From the NCBI RefSeq assembly GCF_947498635.1, contig NZ_CANMKV010000029.1:1-56319 (forward strand): a stretch of DNA of 56,319 nucleotides. The letters run 5' to 3'. Of this stretch, positions 9,987 through 18,536 are shown in pieces. Source of the stretch: an uncultured Microbulbifer sp. (lineage in GTDB: Bacteria; Pseudomonadota; Gammaproteobacteria; Pseudomonadales; Cellvibrionaceae). Under the pieces are notes generated by a model. That model was given only the letters and a program-made list of their open reading frames with translations. It had not been told where the DNA came from and did no database searches. Within the stretch, counting starts at the first letter, position 1; each line of letters starts with the position of its first letter. A program made the position numbers and the translations under genes.

Positions 9987-10274
9987 AATCGCTCTGGTAC
10001 TCGGGTTTATTTGGCTTGTAGACAGTGGAGCTCTAGCCTCAAGATTTGGTGCATCTTACTCAAATTTCGCCGGCTTGTGTGATGTGGGCGACAATGGAGG
10101 TCCACCTGCAAAACAATGGCAGCACGAATAACCTTTTGGCAGTAAATAATTCTGTAAGTGCCAGGATTTGCAGGTTTAATTCGCCATTAAAACTCGTCCT
10201 TGCAAACTGAGACGGCCGAGGGGGTTCCTCCCTCAACAAAAATTGTTGCGGGGGCGTGGGCGGAGAATGGGGCT

Positions 10275-10802
10275 TTACGGCGAAGGATTCACCTTGCGTC
10301 TGCAGGCTTTCAGTGCCTGTAGGATATATTTCTCAACACTGCTCACTGAGATGTTCATTTCGTGGGCGATTTCGCTGTAAGAGAGTCCCCGTGTTCTATG
10401 TAGCAAGAAGGCCTGTCGGCATTTTAGTGGCAATTTATCCATAGCTTCGTAGATAGACTGAAGCTGTTGGCGCGCAGCGAGGACCCGCTCTGGAGACTGG
10501 TGGTCGGCGTGGTCATCTCGCTGGGTCTCTCCCTCTATAGAGGTCTGCTGGTTGAGGTACTCCACATGGAGTTTGCCGCGGCGCAATTGATCCACCGCCA
10601 GGTTGTTGGCGATCTGGTAGAGATAGGCGCGGGGGTTGTCCAGCTCCTTCTCATCGCTGAGCTTTTGCAGGCGAAGGTAGGCGTGTTGGGCGATATCCTC
10701 GGCATCGTCCGGGCTTTTGACAATGCGTGCGACAAAGCGCACCAAGGCTTGGCCGTGTTCGGCAAAAAGCCTTTCCAGAAGCGTCTTCCTGGCTTTATTC
10801 AT
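10275..10802 (-). CDS. ECF sigma factor, FecI-like
   Basis: A 175-residue RNA polymerase sigma-70 family protein. Region 2 carries DAEDIAQHAYLRL and NPRAYLYQIANNLAVDQLRR. Region 4 carries LPLKCRQAFLLHRTRGLSYSEIAHEMNIS, then SVEKYILQALKACRR, the hallmark of FecI-type factors. The reading frame continues upstream to a GTG at 10874, but homologues begin shortly before the LLERLFAEHGQ helix, so I place the start at the ATG at 10802; the evidence from ribosome binding sites is weak. It should direct transcription of the STN-containing receptor downstream when FecR is activated. It is divergent from dnaX. Confidence 0.85.
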   Translation of the reverse strand: MNKARKTLLERLFAEHGQALVRFVARIVKSPDDAEDIAQHAYLRLQKLSDEKELDNPRAYLYQIANNLAVDQLRRGKLHVEYLNQQTSIEGETQRDDHADHQSPERVLAARQQLQSIYEAMDKLPLKCRQAFLLHRTRGLSYSEIAHEMNISVSSVEKYILQALKACRRKVNPSP

Positions 10803-10930
10803 TGCGTAATGCGTTCCCCGTCCAAGCCCGCTTTTTCGTTGTGGATTGTTTGTTCTTAGTGCGAGCTGGCGCACAGTTATATCACAAGGACTGCCCGGGC
10901 TACGAGTGGCGCGAATGGATCTATTTAGTG

Positions 10931-10975
10931 CATAGCCTGCTACCGGCTATGCCTCGTCGTCTATGCCGGTATAAT
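10931..10975 (+). promoter_or_regulatory. dnaX promoter region with hairpin
   Basis: A perfect -10 hexamer TATAAT lies at 10970-10975, 64 bases before the dnaX ATG. No good -35 is visible at 17 bases. A 7-bp perfect inverted repeat (CATAGCC 10931-10937, GGCTATG 10945-10951) lies across the expected -35 region and could be an operator, or the end of a divergent transcript unit. Confidence 0.5.
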
Positions 10976-11039
10976 GGCGCCCGCGCCAAGGGCGTGTGAG
11001 AGTTAAGTTGGCAGAGGTGTGCAGAGCACCGGAGACTGG

Positions 11040-13031
11040 ATGAGCTATCAAGTACTGGCCCGCAAGTGGCGTCCGCGCCTGTTTCGGGAGATGGTGGGAC
11101 AGGAACATGTGCTCCAGGCACTGATCAATGCCCTGGATAATGGCCGCCTGCACCACGCCTACCTGTTTGCCGGTACCCGTGGCGTGGGGAAAACCACCAT
11201 CGCGCGGATTCTGGCAAAGTGTCTGAATTGCGAAGAGGGGGTCAGCTCTGAGCCCTGCGGGCAGTGTAATGCCTGCAGTGAGATTGCCGATGGTCGTTTC
11301 GTGGATCTTATTGAGGTGGATGCGGCATCTCGCACGAAGGTGGAGGATACTCGCGAGCTCCTGGAGAATGTCCAATACGCTCCTACAAGAGGGCGCTATA
11401 AGGTCTACCTGATCGATGAAGTCCATATGCTCTCCAACAGCTCCTTCAATGCCCTGTTGAAGACTCTGGAGGAGCCCCCGCCCCATGTGAAATTCCTACT
11501 GGCGACCACGGACCCCCAGAAACTTCCGGTCACCGTACTGTCCCGCTGTTTACAGTTCAAACTCAAAAATATGAGCCCCGAGCGGGTTGTTGAACATCTG
11601 CGCTTTGTGCTGGAGAAGGAGCAGGTGCCCTTTGAGGAGGGGGCGCTCTGGCAGTTGGGGCGTGCTGCCGATGGCAGTATGCGCGATGGCATGAGCCTCA
11701 CCGACCAAGCCATCGCTTTTGGTGGTGGGAAAATCAGTGAGGCCGAAGTTCGCAATATGCTCGGCAGTATTGATACCGGACTGGTGTGGAAGCTACTGCA
11801 GGCCTTGGCCGATGAAGATGCCGCTGGGCTGTTTACTGCCGTCGCTGAGCTCGCGCAGCAGGCGCCGGACTTTGCCGCGACTCTGGCAGAGCTCGCCGAT
11901 AACTTGCACCGTCTTGCGGTTGCGCAGGTGTTGCCCCAATCGGTGGATAATACCCTTGGGGACGGCGAGCGGCTGCGAGGCCTTGCCGGCCAAATAGCGC
12001 CAGAGAATATACAGCTCTACTATCAGATGGCGCTGCACGCCCGCCGGGACTTGCCTTTGGCCCCGGATCCGCGCAGTGGTTTTGAGATGGCCCTGTTGCG
12101 CATGCTGGCCTTCCGTCCACAGGGCGTGGCGAATATTCCACGGGTGGAACTGCCTGGACCCTCCGCCGAAGGGCAAGCTCAGCCTGCTTCTCATGAATTG
12201 GCGAAGCAATCCGTCGACGATCAGGGGAGTGCCGGCGGAAAAAAGTCTGAACTGGCGCCGCAGGCGGATGCGGCGGCACCCAGAGACCGGGTGGAGAGCG
12301 CTGCGCCCGTACCACATAAAGCCCCGGCACAGAGTCCAGTACCCCAAAGAGAGCAGAGATCGCCGGTGTCTCAAGAGGAGGGTGTGCGACAGCCACAGGA
12401 CACTACCGAACAGATTAATGAGCTGAAAACAGACAGTCAGGTTGTGGTCCGCGACCCTCAGCCTGAGGGGGAAAGTTTCGCCGGGCAGGCATCAAACCCA
12501 CAGGAAAGCGTTTTGGCTGAACTTCGCCAGCGGGTAGCGGAAGTGGAATCATCGCCACAGCCTGCGGAGCTTCAGGCCCCTCCGCGCAGGGATGCTGTAC
12601 GCAAGGTTGCCGAAGCCCCGCGGGCGCACTTTGATGCTCTGACGCACGGAAGCTGGCCGGCGCTGTACAGCCAGTTAGGCGTTAGCGGCATACTGCACTC
12701 CATCGCCCAGCACCTAGAGCTAGTGGGGCGCCAGGACAATATACTCTCTTTTACCCTCGATGAGTCTTTTAGCAGTCTCTACGACGAGGTGCATCAGAGG
12801 CGTTTGGGGGATTTGCTGGGAGACTTTTTTCAGCAACCGGTTATTGCGCAGATTCAGGTGGGGCAGGTGCAGGGCAGTACGCCGGCGCGTTTGGCAGCGG
12901 CGACCCGCGATGCGCGCCTGGCTACAGCGCGGGATGCACTTACCTCTGATCCCTTGGTTCAGGAACTTCAGGTCGAACTGGGCGCAGTGTTATTACCGGA
13001 CTCCGTCGAGTCTCTAGCGAAGACGGACTGA
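11040..13031 (+). CDS. dnaX: DNA polymerase III subunits tau and gamma
   Basis: The 663-residue tau form of the clamp-loader ATPase. Walker A is GTRGVGKTT near residue 45, followed by the four-cysteine zinc module (CLNC, then CGQC and C) and Walker B LIDEVHML. A low-complexity linker at about residues 370-540 is followed by the tau-specific C-terminal domain that binds polymerase alpha and DnaB. The start ATG at 11040 gives MSYQVLARKWRP, identical in form to the E. coli start; an in-frame GTG 21 bases upstream is not needed. A frameshift signal at 12223-12283 should also produce a gamma form of 403 residues. It is the first gene of the dnaX-ybaB-recR operon. Confidence 0.97.
   Translation: MSYQVLARKWRPRLFREMVGQEHVLQALINALDNGRLHHAYLFAGTRGVGKTTIARILAKCLNCEEGVSSEPCGQCNACSEIADGRFVDLIEVDAASRTKVEDTRELLENVQYAPTRGRYKVYLIDEVHMLSNSSFNALLKTLEEPPPHVKFLLATTDPQKLPVTVLSRCLQFKLKNMSPERVVEHLRFVLEKEQVPFEEGALWQLGRAADGSMRDGMSLTDQAIAFGGGKISEAEVRNMLGSIDTGLVWKLLQALADEDAAGLFTAVAELAQQAPDFAATLAELADNLHRLAVAQVLPQSVDNTLGDGERLRGLAGQIAPENIQLYYQMALHARRDLPLAPDPRSGFEMALLRMLAFRPQGVANIPRVELPGPSAEGQAQPASHELAKQSVDDQGSAGGKKSELAPQADAAAPRDRVESAAPVPHKAPAQSPVPQREQRSPVSQEEGVRQPQDTTEQINELKTDSQVVVRDPQPEGESFAGQASNPQESVLAELRQRVAEVESSPQPAELQAPPRRDAVRKVAEAPRAHFDALTHGSWPALYSQLGVSGILHSIAQHLELVGRQDNILSFTLDESFSSLYDEVHQRRLGDLLGDFFQQPVIAQIQVGQVQGSTPARLAAATRDARLATARDALTSDPLVQELQVELGAVLLPDSVESLAKTD
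12223..12283 (+). promoter_or_regulatory. programmed -1 frameshift signal in dnaX
   Basis: The slippery heptamer A-AAA-AAG sits at 12239-12245 in the correct phase (codons AAA 12240, AAG 12243). A -1 slip makes the next codons GTC and TGA (12248-12250), so gamma ends at once. AGGGGAG at 12223-12229, nine bases upstream, matches the internal Shine-Dalgarno-like stimulator. A stem-loop starts six bases downstream: CTGG plus CGCCGCA (12252-12262) pairing with TGCGGCG (12269-12275) and CCAG (12280-12283). All three elements of the E. coli dnaX signal are therefore present. Confidence 0.9.
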
Positions 13032-13094
13032 CGTGGATTTTGGTTGCCCGGCTTCCAGCCGGGCTTTCACATAATATAGAGATAGAGGTTACCT

Positions 13095-13439
13095 ATGAAA
13101 GGTTTGGGCGACTTGATGCAGCAGGCCCAGAAAATGCAGGCCGATATGCAGGAAAAAATGCAGAAGCTGCAGGAGGCATTGGCTGAGCTACGTGTGTGCG
13201 GCGAATCTGGTGCCGGTATGGTCAAGGTTACTATGAATGGTCGACACGATGTCGTCTCTGTGGATATCGATCCCTCCCTGCTCTCTGAAGGCAAAGAGAT
13301 GCTCGAAGATCTGCTGGCAGCCGCGGTGAATGATGCCGTTCGTCGTGCGGAGGAAAAGGCCCAGGAGTTGCAAAAGCAACAAGTGGGCAATCTCGCCTCC
13401 GGTATGAACCTGCCGGAAGGCTTTAAATTCCCATTTTAA
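13095..13439 (+). CDS. ybaB: YbaB/EbfC nucleoid-associated protein
   Basis: A 114-residue protein of the YbaB/EbfC family, small dimeric DNA-binding proteins that associate with the nucleoid. It starts [26 protein letters not shown]..., with a long N-terminal helix, and contains the family segments [13 protein letters not shown] and DPSLL. A GAGG ribosome binding site precedes the ATG. It lies 63 bases after dnaX and 29 before recR, the standard gammaproteobacterial order. Confidence 0.95.
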   Translation: MKGLGDLMQQAQKMQADMQEKMQKLQEALAELRVCGESGAGMVKVTMNGRHDVVSVDIDPSLLSEGKEMLEDLLAAAVNDAVRRAEEKAQELQKQQVGNLASGMNLPEGFKFPF

Positions 13440-13468
13440 AGGGCGCACTTCGGTCGCTTTAGCGTTAT

Positions 13469-14077
13469 ATGTTTAGTCCCTTAATCGAAGAGCTTATTCG
13501 CGCGCTGCGCTGCCTGCCCAGTGTGGGCCCCAAGTCGGCGCAGCGGATGGCGATGTATCTATTGGAAAAGGATCGCGATGCTGCAGAATTGCTCGCGCGC
13601 AGCCTGGCCCAGGCCGTGGAGAGCGTTGGTCGCTGTCAGCAATGCCGTACACTGACCGAAGAGACGGTCTGTAGCCTGTGTGACAACACCCGCCGCGAGC
13701 AGTCTTTCCTCTGTATTGTCGAGACTCCCGCCGACGTGTTGGCGATTGAGCAGGCGGGTAACTACCACGGCCGCTATTTTGTCCTGCATGGCCATCTCTC
13801 TCCGATCGATGGTATTGGTCCTGCGGACCTTGGGATTGACCTACTGGAGCGTCGGCTTGCCAGTGAGCCGCTGCAGGAGTTGATTGTCGCCACCAACCCT
13901 ACCGTGGAAGGGGAGGCGACAGCCCAATTCATTGCCGAGCGGGCCAAGGCCCAAGGGGTTAGCGTCAGCCGAATAGCCCATGGTGTGCCCATTGGTGGAG
14001 AGCTGGAATACATCGACGGCGGCACCTTGGCGCATGCTTTTAATAGCCGCACGGCCTTTTTCCCCCCTGCTGAGTGA
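13469..14077 (+). CDS. recR: recombination mediator RecR
   Basis: A 202-residue protein. An N-terminal helix-hairpin-helix ([16 protein letters not shown]) is followed by the four-cysteine zinc finger (CQQC at about residue 57, CSLC at about 69). The Toprim domain begins [16 protein letters not shown]. With RecF and RecO it loads RecA at gaps in single-stranded DNA. The length matches the family (about 200). Its stop codon overlaps the start region of rnd by a few bases, consistent with one operon. Confidence 0.96.
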   Translation: MFSPLIEELIRALRCLPSVGPKSAQRMAMYLLEKDRDAAELLARSLAQAVESVGRCQQCRTLTEETVCSLCDNTRREQSFLCIVETPADVLAIEQAGNYHGRYFVLHGHLSPIDGIGPADLGIDLLERRLASEPLQELIVATNPTVEGEATAQFIAERAKAQGVSVSRIAHGVPIGGELEYIDGGTLAHAFNSRTAFFPPAE

Positions 14078-14082
14078 AATCG

Positions 14083-15213
14083 ATGGTTGAAATAGATACC
14101 ACCCCGCGCTGGGTGGATTCCTACGAGCAGTTGGCGGCTCTGTGCGCGCAGTGGCGGCAGCAGCGCGCTGTGGCACTGGATACCGAGTTTATGCGCAGTC
14201 GCACTTTTTATCCGCAGCCGGCCCTGGTGCAGGTAGGTGATGGCAAGCACTGCTACCTCATTGATAACCTTGCGATAGAAGAATTACAACCTCTGCGCGA
14301 CCTGCTGTTGGATACGGCTGTCACTAAAATCATGCACAGCTGCAGCGAGGATTTAGAAACCCTGGAGCGCCTGCTCGGGGTAATTCCCGAGCCCATTTTT
14401 GATACCCAGATTGCCGTGGCGATCAGCGGTATGGGCGCGGGCCTGGGGTATGCGGCCACTGTGCGTACTCTATTGAATATTGAGTTGCCGAAAAGTGAAA
14501 CCCGCTCCGACTGGCTACAGCGTCCGCTGAGTGAAGCGCAGAAAACCTATGCTGCGCTCGATGTAGCGTGGCTACCGGTCCTCTATGGCGCGCTGCTAAA
14601 GCGATTGCAGGATCATGGGCGGGAGACCTGGCTGGAGGAGGACTGCGCGGCACTGGTAGCCTCGGCGCGTAACCCTCAGCCCCCAGAACTCTACTACCTG
14701 AAAGTAAAGGGCGCTTGGCGTCTGCGCGGCAAACACTTGGCAGTGCTTCAGGATCTTTGTACTTGGCGCGAGTCTGAGGCTCGGGCCCAGGATATGCCGC
14801 GCAATCACCTGCTGAAGGAAGCCGTCTGTATGAGCCTGGCCCAGCAGCTGCCGCGCAGCAAGAGCGCTTTAAGCCAGGCGGGTTTTGAAGGGCGTGTGCT
14901 GCGAGAGTACGGCGATACTTTATTGCAGATGATTTCCGCTGCTGTGGAGCGAAGCGATGCGCCTGCGCGCCTGCCGCAGCCACTCAACCGACAGCAGGGG
15001 GAGCTGCTTAAGTTACTGCGCCAGGAGGTCGCCAATATTGCGGCGCGAGAGAATTTGCCCACAGAAATTTTGATCCGCAAGAAAGAGCTAGAAACCCTGG
15101 TTCAGGCGCACGAACCCCAGTTACAAGGGCGCCTATGTGGCTGGCGCGCCGAGGTGGTTGGCCTGCCCCTGCTTAACGCGCTGCGACAACTGCGCAATGA
15201 GGAAGTGAAGTGA
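14083..15213 (+). CDS. rnd: ribonuclease D
   Basis: A 376-residue 3'-5' exoribonuclease that trims tRNA and other small RNA precursors. The DEDDy active site is complete: D-x-E in VALDTEFMR, D in HSCSEDLETL, and Y-x3-D in YAALDVAWL. A HRDC domain follows at about residues 215-290 (LQDLCTWRESEARAQDMPRN). The frame also has a GTG at 14074 overlapping the recR stop; I prefer the ATG at 14083. It ends in a 4-base overlap with ycgL, so the two are translationally coupled. Confidence 0.95.
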   Translation: MVEIDTTPRWVDSYEQLAALCAQWRQQRAVALDTEFMRSRTFYPQPALVQVGDGKHCYLIDNLAIEELQPLRDLLLDTAVTKIMHSCSEDLETLERLLGVIPEPIFDTQIAVAISGMGAGLGYAATVRTLLNIELPKSETRSDWLQRPLSEAQKTYAALDVAWLPVLYGALLKRLQDHGRETWLEEDCAALVASARNPQPPELYYLKVKGAWRLRGKHLAVLQDLCTWRESEARAQDMPRNHLLKEAVCMSLAQQLPRSKSALSQAGFEGRVLREYGDTLLQMISAAVERSDAPARLPQPLNRQQGELLKLLRQEVANIAARENLPTEILIRKKELETLVQAHEPQLQGRLCGWRAEVVGLPLLNALRQLRNEEVK

Positions 15214-15497
15214 AAGTTTTATGTGATATTTATCGCAGCCCGAAAAAAGAAGAAATGTATTTGTATGTCGATAAGCGCGAGGGGGTTGCCCGTGTGCCGG
15301 AAAACCTGCTGGCGTTGTTTGGCAGTCCTCAGCATGTCACAACCATGGTGATGACAACGGAACGTAAATTGGCCCGTGCAAATGCTGACAAGGTCCTGCA
15401 GGAGTTACGCATGCAGGGTTACTATTTGCAAATGCCCCCGGTGGCCGATTCCGAAATGCGTGAAATCGTGCTGAAAAACAGCAAACTGCAGCGCTGA
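15210..15497 (+). CDS. ycgL: YcgL domain protein
   Basis: A 95-residue protein of the YcgL family, read from a GTG start that overlaps the rnd stop (GTGA). Family segments seen: CDIYRSPKKEEMYLYV, LLALFG and ELRMQGYYLQMPP. The structure of the family is known, a small alpha/beta fold; the biochemical role is not established. Gene neighbourhood with rnd and ycgN is conserved in gammaproteobacteria. Confidence 0.93.
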   Translation: MKVLCDIYRSPKKEEMYLYVDKREGVARVPENLLALFGSPQHVTTMVMTTERKLARANADKVLQELRMQGYYLQMPPVADSEMREIVLKNSKLQR

Positions 15498-15504
15498 ATC
15501 GCAT

Positions 15505-15954
15505 ATGGCACAGCTGCCTTTCTGGCGACGAAAAACGCTAGAGCAAATGACGGAGCCCGAATGGGAGGCTCTTTGTGATGGCTGTGGGCGCTGCTGCCTG
15601 CACAGTCTTGAGGATGAGGATACTGGAGAGCTCTATAACACCAATGTCGCCTGTCGCCTATTGGATACAGATTCCTCTCGCTGTAGCCAGTACGTTCGAC
15701 GTAAGGAGCTAGTGCCGGGCTGTGTTCAGCTGCGGGTGGAGGATATTGATCAATACACCTGGCTGCCGAGCACCTGTGCCTACCGCCGCCTAGCGCAGGG
15801 GCAGCCACTGCCGGAGTGGCACCCGCTAGTGAGTGGGGATTGGCAATCAGTACATAAAGCGGGCATGTCGGTGCGTGGCAGTGTTATCAGTGAAGAGTTG
15901 GTTCACCCGGATGATATGGAAGAGCATATTGTCACTTGGGTGGAAGCCGGGTGA
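15505..15954 (+). CDS. ycgN: YcgN family CxxCxxCC protein (UPF0260)
   Basis: A 149-residue protein. It carries the cysteine-rich CDGCGRCC motif near residue 27 with further conserved cysteines (ACRLLD, RCSQY, PGCVQL, TCAYR), as in the YkgJ-type metal or iron-sulfur binding families. It begins seven bases after the ycgL stop, in the same operon. The function of the family is unknown; the cysteine pattern implies metal binding, which is an inference. Confidence 0.92.
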   Translation: MAQLPFWRRKTLEQMTEPEWEALCDGCGRCCLHSLEDEDTGELYNTNVACRLLDTDSSRCSQYVRRKELVPGCVQLRVEDIDQYTWLPSTCAYRRLAQGQPLPEWHPLVSGDWQSVHKAGMSVRGSVISEELVHPDDMEEHIVTWVEAG

Positions 15955-16010
15955 ATTGAGCAGTGTTGCCACTACCCCTATCTGGGGTGGGGAAATATAG
16001 AGAAATAAAA

Positions 16011-16391
16011 ATGTCAGAAGATTTTCAAATTGCCTGGTCGGTTTATACCGGCGCGACTCTGGTTCTGTTAGCGGCCGGTTGGTGGTTTATGCGCAATTGG
16101 CGCTGGAGCTGGTTGCGTCGCACCTTACTGCTGGTCTTGGCTGCGGTTTTGTTGGTCCCGGTAAAGACACCGGTGGCTGGGTCGGTGGCCATACCATTGC
16201 TTCCCCTGTATCTCTACCAGGTATTATTTGAAGAAAGTGGAGCCGCGCCGGAAGTTATTGCGAATTTGGTCTTCGCTTCCGGCGGCGCTCTGACGATCAT
16301 GCTGGTGTGGGGGCTGGTTACCCTATTGTCGAAGTATCGTCGCGAGCGACGCCGTCGCTTTGCTGAAGACCCATATTTCAACGAGCAGTGA
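16011..16391 (+). CDS. small inner-membrane protein, function unknown
   Basis: A 126-residue protein with three predicted membrane segments (IAWSVYTGATLVLLAAGWWF; LRRTLLLVLAAVLLVPV; VIANLVFASGGALTIMLVWG) and a very basic tail (KYRRERRRRF). The frame opens further upstream at 15963; the ATG at 16011 is chosen because an AGAG sequence precedes it and the protein then begins MSEDFQIAW. It follows ycgN closely and ends the operon. I do not recognise the family. Confidence 0.65.
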   Translation: MSEDFQIAWSVYTGATLVLLAAGWWFMRNWRWSWLRRTLLLVLAAVLLVPVKTPVAGSVAIPLLPLYLYQVLFEESGAAPEVIANLVFASGGALTIMLVWGLVTLLSKYRRERRRRFAEDPYFNEQ

Positions 16392-16770
16392 GGGGTACTC
16401 AGCGCCTCCTGCCTCCTTAACGTGGGGCCTACTTTTGGTAGGCCCTGTGATCTTTCTTCCATCTGTCCATCAAAGGCGTTCCATCCATTCTCTAGTTTCT
16501 CTGTTGGCGATGACAGCTGCTATATCTATTAGGCTGCTTCCGCGCTTGGCGTGAGGCCAGACGAGCCGGCTTACTGATCTAAACTCAATACCCATACTCA
16601 CTGCCGGAACATGATGATTTGTATTTCCACGAGGGTTATATGAAACCTGTTTGGAAGGGGTTGCCTGTCGATAAGCCGGACTGACTACAGATAATGACGA
16701 TAAAGTGCCCTTGGTATGCGTTTTCCACCCTTTTTCATGGTGTTGGCTGCCAGATGGCTGAGGAACCCTG
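16392..16770. other. 379-base gap with a terminator-like hairpin
   Basis: After the membrane protein gene there is a perfect 8-bp hairpin (GGGCCTAC 16425-16432, GTAGGCCC 16438-16445) without a long T-run, a plausible transcription end. The rest (16450-16770) holds no convincing gene on plus. On minus an open frame of 108 codons exists (16470-16796), but it is unrecognised and has no ribosome binding site that I can see. Confidence 0.5.
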
Positions 16771-17451
16771 ATGCTCGACCACCTGCTGATTCTCACTGCG
16801 GTAATGCTGGTATCGGGTATTCTCGGTGGGTTGGTAAATTATTATCAGATGCTGTTTACCGAGGAAGATCCGGCCGGCCTTGCCCGCTGCCTGATTATGG
16901 GGTTGTGCGGCGCCTTGATGGTGCCTATTTTCCTTAAATTCACCCAGAGTGATTTGCTCATAGAAATTCAAGGAGACCCCTCTCGCCTGCTGATTTTTAC
17001 CGGTTATTGTCTTTTGGCCGCGATTGCCTCTCGCATGTTTGTTTTTAATGCGGCACGCCGCCAATTGCGCGATGCCAGTATTGCCCGTGCCCGGGTTGAA
17101 AACCTGGAGCAGGAACTGCGGACTATGCAGCTGGAGATGATGCCTCTGCTGGAGCACGAGATCGAGGGGGATCTGGAGCAGGGACCTGTGCTGGATTTCA
17201 ATCAGATTCGCAAATTGGATGACAATGCCCTGCAGGTGCTCAACCTGTTAAATGACGGTGAGTGTGTATTTCGCTCGCTGTCCGGTATGGTGCAGGATAG
17301 CGGTATGGAAACCAACTCTATCGCCCGAGCCCTCAACAGCCTGCTGGTACTCGAGATGGTGGGCAAGATCCACAGTCACTTGGGAATTCGCTGGTACATC
17401 ACCGGTAAAGGGCGCCAAGTGATACACCGCCGCAGTACCCAGATAGCCTGA
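16771..17451 (+). CDS. membrane-anchored winged-helix protein, YEATS-associated type
   Basis: A 226-residue protein. Three hydrophobic segments lie in the first 95 residues (HLLILTAVMLVSGILGGLV; CLIMGLCGALMVPIFL; LLIFTGYCLLAAIASRMFVF). A coiled coil follows at about residues 100-130 (ARARVENLEQELRTMQLE). The C-terminal winged-helix-like domain contains NSIARALNSLLVLEMVGKIHS and ends GIRWYITGKGRQVI. This matches my recollection of proteins named YEATS-associated helix-containing protein; that assignment is from memory. GAGGA precedes the ATG. A membrane-tethered DNA-binding or signalling role is an inference. Confidence 0.65.
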   Translation: MLDHLLILTAVMLVSGILGGLVNYYQMLFTEEDPAGLARCLIMGLCGALMVPIFLKFTQSDLLIEIQGDPSRLLIFTGYCLLAAIASRMFVFNAARRQLRDASIARARVENLEQELRTMQLEMMPLLEHEIEGDLEQGPVLDFNQIRKLDDNALQVLNLLNDGECVFRSLSGMVQDSGMETNSIARALNSLLVLEMVGKIHSHLGIRWYITGKGRQVIHRRSTQIA

Positions 17452-17593
17452 GCAGCCCTCCGCTCATCGTCCCTTCAAAATGCCTACTCGGGCTGGTCAT
17501 CCAATTTGATCGTTCCAGCCTCGCCTCCCGACCTAGTGATCAATTATCATTCGCCAAATCAGAAGTTAGCGTGATGACAGGATTGGAGTAAGC

Positions 17594-18439
17594 ATGAAAT
17601 TTACCGGTACCGACAGCTACGTAGCCACCGAAGACCTGCAGATGGCGGTGAACGCAGCCGTTACCTTGCAGCGCCCCCTGCTGATTAAAGGCGAGCCGGG
17701 CACCGGCAAAACGTTACTCGCGGAACAGGTTGCTGAGAGTCTTGGCTTAAAGCTGATTCAATGGCATATCAAATCCACCACCAAGGCGCAGCAAGGGTTG
17801 TATGAGTACGATGCCGTATCGCGACTGCGGGATTCCCAGTTGGGGGTGGATAAGGTTCACGATATCGGCAATTACATCAAGCGTGGCAAATTGTGGGAGG
17901 CTTTTGCGGCCGAAGAGCGTGTAGTGTTATTGATTGATGAAATCGATAAAGCGGATATCGAATTCCCCAACGATCTGTTGGTGGAATTGGACCGCATGGA
18001 GTTTTTCGTCTACGAAACTGGCGAAATCATTAAAGCCAAGCAACGCCCTATCGTTATTATTACCTCGAATAATGAAAAAGAGTTGCCGGATGCGTTCCTG
18101 CGCCGCTGTTTTTTCCACTACATTAGTTTCCCCGACCGCGAAACTATGCGCAAAATTGTTGATGTGCACTACCCGGATATCAAAGGTCAGTTAGTTGCAG
18201 AAGCTATGGATATTTTCTTTCAGTTGCGCGATGTGCCGGGCTTAAAGAAAAAACCCTCCACCTCAGAGCTGATCGACTGGTTGAAGTTATTGATGGCTGA
18301 TGATATTCCTGAGGAAGTCTTAAAAAATCGTGATAACAGCAGCGCTATTCCCCCGCTTTATGGCGCCTTGCTAAAGAATGAGCAGGATGTCCATATGCTT
18401 GAGCGTCTGGCATTTATGGCTCGCCGTGATAACCGCTAG
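17594..18439 (+). CDS. MoxR-family AAA+ ATPase
   Basis: A 281-residue AAA+ ATPase. Walker A is GEPGTGKTLLAEQ near residue 36, Walker B is VVLLIDEIDKAD, sensor 1 is VIITSNNEKELPDAFLRRC, and the arginine finger region is RRCFFHYISFP. MoxR ATPases work as chaperones with a von Willebrand factor A protein, often to insert metals or mature enzymes. The gene directly downstream encodes such a CoxE-like VWA protein, so the two form a pair. A GGAG ribosome binding site lies six bases before the ATG. Confidence 0.93.
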   Translation: MKFTGTDSYVATEDLQMAVNAAVTLQRPLLIKGEPGTGKTLLAEQVAESLGLKLIQWHIKSTTKAQQGLYEYDAVSRLRDSQLGVDKVHDIGNYIKRGKLWEAFAAEERVVLLIDEIDKADIEFPNDLLVELDRMEFFVYETGEIIKAKQRPIVIITSNNEKELPDAFLRRCFFHYISFPDRETMRKIVDVHYPDIKGQLVAEAMDIFFQLRDVPGLKKKPSTSELIDWLKLLMADDIPEEVLKNRDNSSAIPPLYGALLKNEQDVHMLERLAFMARRDNR

Positions 18440-18536
18440 GCTAGCCTAGTTTTTTCGCCAGGGACAATGTGAGCCCTGGCGATAATCCGCTCGGTTTTGC
18501 CGAGTCTCTTTTTTCCTGTGCTGACCGCGAATTACT

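Noticed and set aside
10205..10256. Hairpins after the sigma factor gene as terminator
   Set aside because: Short stems (CAACA/TGTTG and GAGGG/CCCTC) without a T-run on the minus strand; too weak to call.
10947..11486. 179-codon open frame on minus across the start of dnaX
   Set aside because: Lies opposite conserved dnaX coding sequence; high GC third positions commonly give long antisense frames.
16470..16796. 108-codon open frame on minus in the gap after ycgN operon
   Set aside because: No recognised family and no visible ribosome binding site; it overlaps the start of the next plus-strand gene. Might be a decayed gene, but cannot be supported.
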